Shown: piece after piece, positions 1 through 8,105 of the stretch | Numbering within the stretch: the first letter of the stretch is position 1 | How the letters are laid out: each line of letters opens with the position of its first letter | Origin: Linderina pennispora | Taxonomy: Eukaryota > Kickxellomycota > Kickxellomycetes > Kickxellales > Kickxellaceae | NCBI RefSeq assembly: GCF_002104995.1 | Contig: NW_024468469.1 | Coordinates: forward strand, 1 to 11,915 | DNA length: 11,915 nt | Reading direction: 5' to 3' | The notes under the pieces: generated by a model | Seen by the model: the letters and a program-made list of their open reading frames with translations, nothing else | Database searches by the model: none | What the model was told of the DNA's origin: nothing | Made by a program: the position numbers and the translations under genes

Positions 1-170
1 AGTGCCAGTGTGTCGGAAAATGAAGTTCCCTTGCCATCCTTTCCATCCAGCGCTCCACAAGAACACACAATGCCCGCTGCATATCTGCTGTAGTGAACAC
101 ATGCACCGTCCACTTTTATGAAGCAAAACAGGTCCTCCAGCGCAGGTACCAGCTGTTCACAGTTAGGAAA
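1..170 (-). CDS. possible partial coding exon running off the left edge
   Basis: On the minus strand the frame read from 170 down to 1 has no stop for 56 codons and leaves the window. Its product is mixed, with patches such as LEDLFCFIKVDG and GALDGKDGKGTSFSD, and I do not recognise it. The frame is preceded by TAA (173-171). A CTAAC branch-point-like string (minus strand, 166-162) lies seven bases ahead of a CAG (155-153), as at a fungal 3' splice site, so an exon could begin near 152. I see no matching donor site nearby. The plus strand is also open over the first 30 codons, so chance is possible. Confidence 0.22.
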
Positions 171-173
171 TTA

Positions 174-791
174 GAGTGTGGGGTGTGCTGAGCCGCTCGG
201 TGCTCGACACAAGGTGACGAAAGATTTGGTGTTAATATGCACTGTTGGCCAACCATTTGCAGTTGTCAGAAATGAAATGGGCGGTGCCAAGCAGGTTTTC
301 AGCTACGGAATGTCAGAAAGCATCGCCAAGAGTGGTGTGTTGTTCCTTTGTTCATGTGGCCTACTCCCTGTCTTCCCAAAGCCAGAGGGCATCCGCTCTC
401 TATTCTGGCTTGCTGGGTGCCTGCTGACACAAAACCCGCCGTTTTGCTCGATTTCTTCTAGCAAGTTTATGTGGGGCACCAGGTCACGCCTGCTCGGATA
501 TGCATTCTTTTCTCCATCCACTTGCATGCAAACTGGCTTGCTGAGGGAGGGCGAAGGGCAATTTCAGGCAGGGTTGTCAAAAAAAAAAAAGACAGCTGGG
601 AGGCAGACAGCAATGAAATCGGGTATTTAACCATAGAACTGGCGATGGCCGAGCTGCTCCTCCCTTTCAACTCCACCACTACCACCACCACAAACCCACT
701 CCAAGCAATAGCTCTTCCACCTCTCCTAGCTTATTCAGCACCCTTGTTCTAACCTTTGGACAACCTTTCACCTTTCACTCAAGTGGTTGCA
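174..791. other. intergenic region upstream of the first F-box-like gene
   Basis: No supportable gene. An open frame of 150 codons (178-630, +) begins with GTG, has no recognisable product and ends in low-complexity sequence, so I do not call it. The right half holds a run of 12 A (579-590), the motif GACAGCTGG (591-599), a TATA-like TATTTAA (624-630) and a short CCA/ACC-rich stretch (672-691). These look like the promoter and 5' leader of the gene starting at 792. Confidence 0.5.
624..630 (+). promoter_or_regulatory. TATA-like element of the F-box-like gene at 792
   Basis: TATTTAA lies 162 bases before the ATG at 792. It is followed by a C/A- and pyrimidine-rich leader typical of fungal 5' untranslated regions. 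No other TATA-like string lies closer to that ATG. Confidence 0.4.
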
Positions 792-2431
792 ATGGATATC
801 GACCAGAGTGACAACCAGCTAGCAGTATCCCCCAAGTCGACATCGCCGGCCTGTGCGCATCGTCGCTGTACCCTGGCTCCACCTATATGGAGTACACCCG
901 CATTATGGACTTCGCCAAGGCAAATCCTCATCGTGCTAGGGAACTGCCGGACTCTGCATTTAGCGTGCTCTTCATCCATTGCCGCGTCGAGGATGAAAAC
1001 GAGAGTCCCTCGTTGCAGTTCAAGTATCCTCGCGAGTGGCTTCTCAACTTGCAGTTTCTCATTGACCATGGCAAGCTGAACCTAGTATCCGAAGTTCGTG
1101 TCATCATGCGTGGCCCAAGCTGGCAGCCCTTGGAGCTAGGTACAATTTGAAGGACGTTGCTACTGATATTGGCAGGCCACTTCCAAACGTGCGCTCGATC
1201 CTCTATCTCGGAAAAGGCATTTTCACTGCAGGTCGTCTCCAGACTATTGAAGAATAGACCAGCGATGCAGAGGAAGCCGTCAAGCTCATCAAGCGCCTTT
1301 TCCCCCAGGTGAACGATCTGAAGTATCACCTGCACACTGCATTGCGTTTCAGCTGGGTATACTATACTTCCTGATGATGCTAACCCACTCTATGAACTCA
1401 CATTCAAGGCGTGTGTGGAACAGCTGGAGCATCTCCAGCTTCACAATCCTATCCCAACAACCATCACCAAATTCCCTGAGCATGTCGTCTCGCTCTCTAT
1501 CAACGCCGATTATGTTCGCGGACGTCCTGACCTGCCTCCCGTTGCTACCGACTGCCTCAGAGTGCTCTACCTTCTAAACAGCACTGACGTCTTCCCGTGG
1601 CAGCTGTTTAGGACATCCCAAGGACGGCTGTTTTGACTGCCTTGAGGAACTGTCGTTGCAGTTCACCAGGAGGGCTGACAATCCTGTGGCATTCCCCGGC
1701 GACAACATCCGTGTCAGTTTCCCAACCTGAGCACTCTGCGTTTTCGGTGCGTCGTACGTCTACCACAATCTCTACACGTTTTTCCAGGCGTGTGGCATCG
1801 CTAGTATGGAGATAGTGGACAAGCCATCCGAGTTCGGCAGCATCAACCAACACACACTGGAGACTGTGAAGAGTCTGACAGTCGGTCATCCTCCAGGCAA
1901 GGTAGCTGACAATAGCTACTCATCGTCTTCTATTGAACGTCTATTCATGCTGCCGGCCAATATCGAGAAAGCCAGATTCACTTGCATCAGATGGCCGTTG
2001 CCTATGAACATCGCATGGATCAATCTGCGCGACCTGTCGTTCTCTGCTAACATTGCCACCAAGAGTATCCTCGCCAATCTGATCGTGCAGCTTCCGGTGC
2101 TACAGCTACTCAACATTAACTGTGTGACAATGGTGACGGATAACGTTGACAAGACAGTGTTCTCAGACGAGGTATCCCGGATCACCAAGTTCGGCCAGAT
2201 TCTTGATCCCCTTGACGACTCGTCTATCAGCGACAGTGTCGAGGAGTTCGAAATCATGGTCCAAGAAATATTCGACATCGAGGGGTTTTGCGAGGCTGAT
2301 CTCTCGTCTGCCGAAGGTATCGAGGATTAAGGTCCACCCTCATTGGGTCCAAGACGTCCAGAAACACACTTCGCCATTACTTTGAGGTGACGCGCACCAT
2401 CGACATCTCCGCCTACCCTCAAGTGCTTTGA
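792..2431 (+). CDS. F-box/LRR-like protein, reading frame broken by several one-base indels
   Basis: The product resembles the large fungal family of F-box-like proteins with irregular leucine-rich repeats; such proteins usually act as substrate adaptors of SCF ubiquitin ligases, but the substrate here is unknown. The ATG at 792 has a good context (G at -3, G at +4). The N-terminal block (ASSLYPGSTYMEYTRIMDFA) and repeats such as LEHLQLHNPIP and LPVLQLLNINCV fit the family. The frame changes near C5 at 829-833, CCC at 1114-1116, TTT at 1347-1349, TTTT at 1631-1634, CCC at 1721-1723, TTTT at 1741-1744 and TTAA at 2327-2330, and there is an in-frame TAG at 1255-1257. The last 525 bases before 2330 are clean. 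Counting each break as one base, the gene would encode about 546 residues, close to the 543 of the intact F-box gene at 6474-8105. The indels are probably sequencing errors; real decay is the alternative, with the TAG its best evidence. Confidence 0.68.
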
Positions 2432-2962
2432 TTTCCTTTTACTTCTCGTTTGTGCATATTTTAACCCTCAGAGCTCTGGTCTCAGGTGGCTGAGGTGTGT
2501 TGTCAGAGAATAACACCGCTGCTCCATGAAAACATGTGTTTGGTCGACAATTCAGCCGCAAAAAATTGACAAGCCATCGATTGTACCAATGTTGTGCCGG
2601 TGGACCAATGGCCCTAACTATTAGGTGTGAGGCTTGGGTGAAACAGTTCGGTTAGGCCAAGTGTGTTCTGTCAGTATCAACGTTGTTTCTTGTGAAGAAA
2701 ATACCGGTGTTTTTGAAAATATACCGATAGACGTGCATTTAAAGAGCGAGGGGACAAAGAAAAGCTATTTAACTGCGCCATCAGTTCTGATGCATGTCAT
2801 AGGTGGCATTTTCAACAACATTAAGATAGTAGGTACCTACAGATTGAAAAGGCAGGTTGCCATTACTGTGGCTGGCTTAGTGAAACAGAGTCTACTACTC
2901 TCTATGCAGAGAAATACAGTGATAAAATTGTATTAGTCAAATTAGCCACTGGCATGCTGAGG
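2432..2962. other. AT-richer intergenic stretch, no supportable gene
   Basis: After the F-box-like gene the base composition shifts toward A and T. A frame is open from 2631 to 2936 (+), but it starts with TTG, has no ATG near its 5' end and gives an unrecognised product. I see no tRNA, LTR or transposase signature. A purine-rich run (2743-2765) is not accompanied by repeats that would suggest a retroelement. Confidence 0.45.
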
Positions 2963-2970
2963 TATAAATA
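2963..2970 (+). promoter_or_regulatory. strong TATA box (TATAAATA)
   Basis: TATAAATA followed by GG is the best TATA match in the window. An initiation site about 30 bases downstream would fall near 2990-3000. The next ATG in a strong context is at 3046 (A at -3, G at +4). It suggests a transcribed unit in a region where no known gene can be named. Confidence 0.45.
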
Positions 2971-3045
2971 GGCAGTGCATCGAATCTGGACATGTGCCTT
3001 GCAAAAATCTACCATTTAACTATTTCGTTCAAACACGCCAAAATC

Positions 3046-3587
3046 ATGGGTTCTCCGCCTTCCTACCAGCTGATTTCGAGACAGTGCGAGTATAACGTTG
3101 AAGGGGAAATACATGAACCACATTCTCAACTTGAAGCCAACAGAATATTGACCTTAATGCGCACCCAGCGATGACGGCACTTGTGCTGTCAACATAAAAG
3201 CTGACAGGGAGCCGTCAGGCACTCGTGCTGAAAATTATGGCCAGTTGAATAGCATTGTCCAAAAGGAGTCTCACGCACGCGGCTATAACTTTCTCTTCAG
3301 GTTCAATAAAGCTGTTCATTCCCTTTGTTTTTTTGCATATGCCTTCCATGATTGCGACAATAGGACCATCATCTGTGGCTATGAGGGCTACCTTGCAAAG
3401 GTATCCGCAATTGTATACTGCTTGGACTCATAGGAGTGTATTGTTGGCTATACATACCAGTGTCCCTCAAGGAATGGGCTTAGGTGAGAAATATACAGAG
3501 TATGTATCCGCTCTAATCGCCCTTGACCCGGTGCTCCATGTCTGCTTTTACCGCTGGCATGGGCAACTACCGCCAATACGCCAGTAG
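3046..3587 (+). CDS. candidate orphan gene, chain of three overlapping open frames
   Basis: I do not recognise the product. The ATG at 3046 opens a 42-codon frame ending at 3174. A second frame is open from 3158 to 3433 (92 codons), and a third from at least 3255 to 3587. Each overlaps the previous one, and each step is the same +1 change. Dropping one base of the AA at 3156-3157 joins the first two. The window elsewhere has proven one-base errors in conserved genes, so a single gene of roughly 175-180 residues is possible. The TATA box at 2963-2970 supports transcription. Against this, the base composition is unlike the neighbouring genes, there is no recognisable domain, and both joins are inferred. 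Confidence 0.28.
3173..3216. repeat. nested inverted repeat (two stacked 6-bp stems)
   Basis: GACGGC (3173-3178) pairs with GCCGTC (3211-3216), and inside it CTGTCA (3186-3191) pairs with TGACAG (3202-3207) around a 10-base loop. A near-palindromic decamer, GCACTTGTGC (3177-3186), recurs as GCACTCGTGC (3219-3228). The stems are short and could be chance; they lie inside the candidate orphan gene. Confidence 0.4.
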
Positions 3588-4364
3588 CAGAAAACATGCA
3601 GACAAAGGGAGGTGTCACTGAAACATTCAACTATCCAGGGCATAAAAATGTAGCAAGGAAGACACGCACCGTGGACATCCAATTACCTTTTGCTGATTAT
3701 CCACCCTTCTGAGATACACATCAATTTTCGCCATAAAAGAACAGAGTCCACCATGAACGGACTTCAGACCAGCATATTCCGTATCTTAGTCCGTTAAACT
3801 AGGCATTAAATAACTATGACGAAGATAGTAATGGTGGCAAGGCATCTGGGTCACGTTTTCTATTTGGTTGAATTAGTAACAATTTTACAATTGGGTACAA
3901 AGTGCAGCCCGCTTTTACAAAACTCTCCAAGTGACATACAACTTCCTTTTTGAGACACCGCTAATAGCTAGATAGATGGTATCCAGCGCTCAATTGCACC
4001 TACTTTTTATCTGCTCCCTAGGCTAGGGATCGCTGGAGGCACGACTCTGGCTGAGCCACCAAAACAGCTTGCACCAGCAGTATTTTGGATTGGTTGTAGG
4101 CACTCTTTTATCCATGGCAGCATCAGCGTGTGGAGCATGTCCGTATTGCGGATGTGTGGTGTCCGCTGTATTAGGAGCCCGCAGTTGAGGTGCAACCTCG
4201 GAGAGTGATGCAATTAATAGCCAGCATTTTTGCTGATTCCAAAGAATGATCGAAACGTTGGCCATAAGGCACGAGATCACAAAAATCGCTGTCCGCTGCC
4301 ATCTTGATCGGAGACCAAAAAAAAATCTTTCTTTCGTGTTTTACCGACTGTTTCAGATCTTTTT
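3588..4364. other. intergenic region upstream of MYG1
   Basis: No gene is supportable. Short minus-strand open frames near 4007-4280 have no recognisable product. The last 80 bases before the MYG1 ATG are A/T- and pyrimidine-rich (an A9 run at 4317-4325, then TTTCTTTC) and probably hold the MYG1 promoter and leader; I see no canonical TATA box. An 11-base string, TTTTGCTGATT, occurs twice (about 3687 and 4229) without other repeat features. Confidence 0.5.
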
Positions 4365-5429
4365 ATGCTTAGAAGCTCGTTCACTAGGCTTTTTACTCGA
4401 CCCTTCACTCGACCGACCCTCCGCAGTCTAACTACCCTTAAAACAGCCATGCCCAAGACTATCGGAACGCACAGCGGCACCTTCCACTGCGACGAGGCCC
4501 TGGCCTGCTACATGCTTCGCCAGCTGCCCGAGTACAAGGACGCCACCATCACCCGTTCGCGCGATCCGGCCACGCTTGACGCGTGCGATATTGTCGTCGA
4601 TGTTGGCGGTGTGTACGACCACGAGAACAAGCGCTACGACCACCATCAGCGCGGCTTTGACGAGCAGTTCTCTGAGAAGTTCAAGACCAAGCTCAGCAGC
4701 GCAGGTCTGATCTACAAGCACTACGGCAAGGACGTGATAACTGCTGTGCTTGAAGGAAAGGTCAGCGAGGTCGAGGCCGAGATCCTGTACCAGAAGCTCT
4801 ATGAGGTCATGATCGAGGGCATCGACGGTATCGACAACGGTGTGTCGCAGTACCCGGAGGACCTGGAGCCTGCATACAAAGAGTCGACAAACCTGTCGTC
4901 GCGTGTTGGCCGCCTTAACCCGTGGTGGAATGAGCCCGAGGGCGATATGGATGCGCGGTTCACCAAGGCTATGGATATGGCCGGCGAGGAGTTTTATGGC
5001 CGCGTGCGCTACTATGGCCTCGCGTGGCTGCCAGGCCGCAAGATTGTCGAGGATGGAATCAACGGCCGGTTTGATATTGACCGCAGCGGCCAGATCGTGC
5101 TGTTTGATCAGTTCTGCCCGTGGAAGGATCATCTGCATACGATCGAGGAGGAGATGCTGGCCAAGGACCCAGAGGCTCCTAAGATCCTCTACGTGCTGTA
5201 CCCGGATACTTCCAACGCGTGGCGTGTGCAGGCTGTGCCGGAGAAGCCTGGAGCCTTCACGTCTCGTCACCCGCTGCCTGAGGCATGGCGTGGTGTGCGC
5301 GACGAAGCTCTGTCGGAGCGCACTGGCATCGAGGGATGTATCTTTGTTCACCAGGCCGGATTCATTGGCGGTAACAAGACCCGCGACGGTGCCCTGGAGC
5401 TTGCTCGCAAGGCGCTGACTATGGACTAG
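4365..5429 (+). CDS. MYG1: MYG1 family exonuclease (DHH-like, UPF0160)
   Basis: MYG1 is a DHH-superfamily 3'-5' RNA exonuclease found in nucleus and mitochondria, described in animals as coordinating RNA processing in both places. The 354-residue frame is intact and of normal length. Family marks are HSGTFHCDEALACYML (36-51), a YDHHQRGF metal-site motif (91-98), EGIDGIDNGV (151-160) and the C-terminal CIFVHQAGFIGG (325-336). Residues 1-28 are rich in R, S and T with almost no acidic residues and repeat an FTRxFTRP pattern, as in a mitochondrial presequence. The first ATG has a T at -3, a weak context. A second in-frame ATG (4449, residue 29) sits in GCCATG just before the conserved domain. 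A long product from the first ATG and a short one from the second would give mitochondrial and nuclear/cytosolic forms. The downstream phosphatase gene starts 154 bases after the stop on the same strand. Confidence 0.97.
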   Translation: MLRSSFTRLFTRPFTRPTLRSLTTLKTAMPKTIGTHSGTFHCDEALACYMLRQLPEYKDATITRSRDPATLDACDIVVDVGGVYDHENKRYDHHQRGFDEQFSEKFKTKLSSAGLIYKHYGKDVITAVLEGKVSEVEAEILYQKLYEVMIEGIDGIDNGVSQYPEDLEPAYKESTNLSSRVGRLNPWWNEPEGDMDARFTKAMDMAGEEFYGRVRYYGLAWLPGRKIVEDGINGRFDIDRSGQIVLFDQFCPWKDHLHTIEEEMLAKDPEAPKILYVLYPDTSNAWRVQAVPEKPGAFTSRHPLPEAWRGVRDEALSERTGIEGCIFVHQAGFIGGNKTRDGALELARKALTMD

Positions 5430-5583
5430 GCGTGTGCTCATCCATTCTGCTCATCGGATCCATAACACTATTTCAAAAGATAAAGGCTATCAATCATTCT
5501 CGCAGCGTGCCGCCAATGTAGATGGAATATGCTTAGCTTGTCGTATCTTTGTGTATGTTCTATCATCGAGAGGCAACTTCAGA
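5430..5583 (+). promoter_or_regulatory. MYG1 to HDHD2 intergenic segment with promoter elements and upstream ATGs
   Basis: These 154 bases must hold the MYG1 3' end and the promoter of the next gene. An AAGATAAAGG TATA-like string (5477-5486) lies about 100 bases before the ATG at 5584, and CCAAT occurs at 5513-5517. Three ATGs precede the start out of frame: 5522 (MEYA then stop), 5529, and 5555 (12 codons, overlapping the true start). No clear poly(A) signal for MYG1 is visible. Confidence 0.4.
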
Positions 5584-6363
5584 ATGTCAATAATCAAGGG
5601 GGCCTTGCTCGATCTCAGCGGCACACTCCACATTGACAAGGTCGCGACACCCAACGCAGTCGCAGCGCTAAGGAAGCTGCGTGCTGCCGGCGTCAAGGTA
5701 CGGTTTGTCACGAACTCGACCAAGACCAGCGATGAGCGCCTCTACGCAAAGCTGACCAAGCTTGGATTCGAACTCGACCGAACTGAGATATTTACATCGC
5801 TGAGTGCAGCCAAACGACTGGTCCAAGAGCACAGCCACCGGCCGCTGCTGCTGCTAGAGGACGAGGCTCTGGAGCAGTTCACCGATATCGACCAGTCGGA
5901 GCCGCACACAGCCGTGGTGCTTGGCCTTGCACCATCCAAGCTCGACTACACCAACATGAACCGGGCCTTCACCGCACTGATGAACGGAGCAGAGCTGGTC
6001 GGCATTCACCGCGCCAAGTACTTTGCATCGTCTGAAAACACACTGTCTATTGGCCCAGGCGGGTTCATTGCTGCGTTGGAGTACGCGACAGGCAAGCAAG
6101 GGGTGCTTGTTGGTAAGCCCAAGAAGGAGTTTTATGAGCTGGCGCTCAGAGACATCGGACTGCTTGACCAGCCTGGATCGGTGGCCATGGTTGGCGATGA
6201 TGTGCTGGCTGATTTAGGCGGTGGAGCACAGGAGCTTGGGCTCAAGCGAATCCTGGTTCGTACTGGAAAGTACATGGCCAACGATGAGGCCAAGGCCGAG
6301 GTCCCTCTGGACGGCACATTTGACACATTTGCCGATGCTGTCGACAAAATGGTTAGCTGGTAG
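5584..6363 (+). CDS. HAD-superfamily phosphatase, HDHD2/LHPP-like
   Basis: This is a 259-residue HAD hydrolase of the HDHD2/LHPP group, the same length as human HDHD2. Substrates are poorly known; LHPP relatives act on phosphohistidine and pyrophosphate. Motif I is LLDLSGTLH with nucleophile D10; the usual second Asp is Ser, which is normal in this group. Motif II is FVTNST (41-46), the motif III lysine is in VGKPKK (176-181), and motif IV is VGDDVLADLGGG (203-214). The cap (about residues 70-175) includes EIFTSLSAAK and SIGPGGFIAALEYATG. The frame is open back to 5434, but that extension overlaps the promoter and lacks family similarity, so I start at MSIIKGALLDLSG. It converges on the F-box gene, with 110 bases between the stops. 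Confidence 0.94.
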   Translation: MSIIKGALLDLSGTLHIDKVATPNAVAALRKLRAAGVKVRFVTNSTKTSDERLYAKLTKLGFELDRTEIFTSLSAAKRLVQEHSHRPLLLLEDEALEQFTDIDQSEPHTAVVLGLAPSKLDYTNMNRAFTALMNGAELVGIHRAKYFASSENTLSIGPGGFIAALEYATGKQGVLVGKPKKEFYELALRDIGLLDQPGSVAMVGDDVLADLGGGAQELGLKRILVRTGKYMANDEAKAEVPLDGTFDTFADAVDKMVSW

Positions 6364-6410
6364 CACTACTAGACTTATGGCACTCGCGATGCGAGCTCAG
6401 CTGCTCTATT

Positions 6411-6416
6411 TTTATT
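6411..6416 (-). terminator. AATAAA poly(A) signal of the minus-strand F-box gene
   Basis: The minus strand reads AATAAA here, 58 bases after the stop codon of the gene at 6474-8105. It lies in the short space between two convergent genes. The plus strand has no comparable signal for the phosphatase gene. Confidence 0.5.
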
Positions 6417-6473
6417 AGTCCTGGAAATGGATGTCGTCTAAATGGCTGTTTTGGAGCGAGTCGAGTGAGAAAC

Positions 6474-8105
6474 TCACATCTCATCTAGCAGCGGAACAAG
6501 ATGCTGGACATAAGGTGAGATATGCTCGGTGTCGAGGATGGCCTCGAGTTGGGCAATCGTCTGCTTGTTGTCCCATGTGTTGCTGACCCATCGCCGTAGT
6601 GAAGGCAGTCGTGCCATGAACCATGCGTGCTCGATTATGTAGCTGGGATCCTGCAGTAGGCAGTGCGCGAATGTAGTGTGCAGGTACACAATCGATGTGC
6701 TAATCGCATCGTACGTCTCGGGGGTCCTGCCATCGTCATATGAATCTTCAAGCAAATTGACTGGGCCAGCAACAAACACCATTAGGTGCAGCTGTCGCAG
6801 ACACTTGAGCTGTCGCAACAGCTTGACCAGGTGGCCACGGTCAGCAATGGCGTTGATTGTGAGCTGCTCTAGGCGCTGCAGCTGCACTGTATCCGGAACC
6901 GAAAAGTACGAGACCATCGAGTCGGAGAGCAGCCCGTTGGTAATGAAGAACGGGTCGGCGCCATTGAGCTCCAGGTGCCGGACTGTGCTGTCGGATATGA
7001 ATAGCGGGTGCGCCCACGGCTCAGAGTTTTGGTGGTCAGAGTACGTCCAGTTGCCAAAGTTGACGCCCAAGGATTCCAGTGCTGTCATTTTCGAAATGTC
7101 AAGCGGCTGGGTGCCGTCGTTCTCTCGAATGCGTAGCTCCTTGATCTGGCCGAGGGGGAACAAACTCAGGTAGTCCATTATATCACCCTGGTACCCAGTC
7201 AGCTCCAGCCGCACCAGGGCCGGGAATGCGATACTGGTAAACACACTGGTGTCTGGCAAACTCGGCCGCTCAGCCTTGTCATTGATGTGAAGCACAAGTG
7301 TATGCAGGTTTTCAAAATGCAGCTGGTTTTCGAGCTCGCCGTAGAAGAAGCCAAGCAGCATTTTCGGATGTAGCGATGTGATCTTCAGATACTCAATAGT
7401 TGACGCGCATAATTTTGTACCAGGAACCTGGTACTTCCGCCCATTGACCAGCATCCCCAGCCTCCTCAACCGCGGCAGGAACTTTGTGAATGTGACCTTT
7501 CTAACCGAGCAGTCGATGAACTCGATGGTCTCGAGCGTGTCCATTTTCGCCACAATAAATTCTTCGAGCACGGCCTTGGTAAACACATAGTTGCATTCGA
7601 ACTGGTAGACGACCCGGGTCACACATGGAAGCGCCCTGGCCAGTGCCAGATTGAGCCGTGTCAGAGCCTGGTCGGAATAATTCTGCACCTTGATGTCCTT
7701 ATTAAGCCCACCCAGCAGGTGCAAGGTGGTTATTGTCGGCCACTGCTGGTCAAAGAACCCGATGCTCTCGAGTTCCTGATGCGCTTTGTCGGGGGTCAGC
7801 TCAGAGACGAAGACGAGCAGGAGTTCGTGCGCGGCATCGGAGCACACATTGTCGATTATTTCTCCGATGTTTGTCTTGATCTCGCACTCGTCCTGTGTGT
7901 CTTGGCTCCTGCTGTCGATGCTAAAGTAGGCTTTTTTGTACAACGCGGCGCGTGCATGGTGTCTGAATGTGCGGGATACCGCTATGTCGGGAATGTCAAG
8001 GCCGGCCTCATCACAGTAATGGTACGGGTAATTGCGGCCGCCTTCGCGGAGGTACAGGAAGACCCTGGCCAGCATATCTGCCGGCAGAGACTCGAATGTT
8101 GACAT
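6474..8105 (-). CDS. F-box/LRR-like protein, intact
   Basis: The 543-residue frame is uninterrupted. The N terminus, FESLPADMLARVFLYL (4-19), matches the start of an F-box (LP...L..I..YL), and IAVSRTFRHHARAALYKKAYFSI (41-63) completes the usual F-box and linker pattern. The rest is a run of irregular leucine-rich units, for example ITTLHLLGGLN, LETIEFIDCSV, LVRLELTGYQGD, IKELRIREND and LEQLTINAIADRG. Such proteins generally recruit substrates to SCF ubiquitin ligases through the LRR part; the target is unknown. Length and layout resemble the broken gene at 792-2431, so the two probably belong to one lineage-expanded family, although I see no long identical stretch. The ATG at 8105 is the first after a TATA box at 8221-8229. 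Confidence 0.86.
   Translation of the reverse strand: MSTFESLPADMLARVFLYLREGGRNYPYHYCDEAGLDIPDIAVSRTFRHHARAALYKKAYFSIDSRSQDTQDECEIKTNIGEIIDNVCSDAAHELLLVFVSELTPDKAHQELESIGFFDQQWPTITTLHLLGGLNKDIKVQNYSDQALTRLNLALARALPCVTRVVYQFECNYVFTKAVLEEFIVAKMDTLETIEFIDCSVRKVTFTKFLPRLRRLGMLVNGRKYQVPGTKLCASTIEYLKITSLHPKMLLGFFYGELENQLHFENLHTLVLHINDKAERPSLPDTSVFTSIAFPALVRLELTGYQGDIMDYLSLFPLGQIKELRIRENDGTQPLDISKMTALESLGVNFGNWTYSDHQNSEPWAHPLFISDSTVRHLELNGADPFFITNGLLSDSMVSYFSVPDTVQLQRLEQLTINAIADRGHLVKLLRQLKCLRQLHLMVFVAGPVNLLEDSYDDGRTPETYDAISTSIVYLHTTFAHCLLQDPSYIIEHAWFMARLPSLRRWVSNTWDNKQTIAQLEAILDTEHISPYVQHLVPLLDEM

Noticed and set aside
178-630. 150-codon open frame on the plus strand
   Set aside because: It starts with GTG, has no recognisable motif, ends in a poly(A)-derived lysine run and overlaps the promoter of the next gene.
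2432-4364. Degraded transposon or LTR element in the AT-richer gap
   Set aside because: No terminal repeats, target-site duplication, reverse transcriptase or transposase motif was seen. The repeats present are 11 bases or shorter.
4840-5418. 192-codon open frame overlapping MYG1 in another plus frame
   Set aside because: R/S/C-rich shadow of a GC-biased gene with no domain.
4428-5441. 337-codon open frame opposite MYG1
   Set aside because: It mirrors the codon use of MYG1 on the other strand. The product is V/L/R/A-rich with no domain, while MYG1 is certain.
7719-8102. 127-codon plus-strand frame opposite the intact F-box gene
   Set aside because: A mirror of the F-box coding strand, with no independent promoter or motif.
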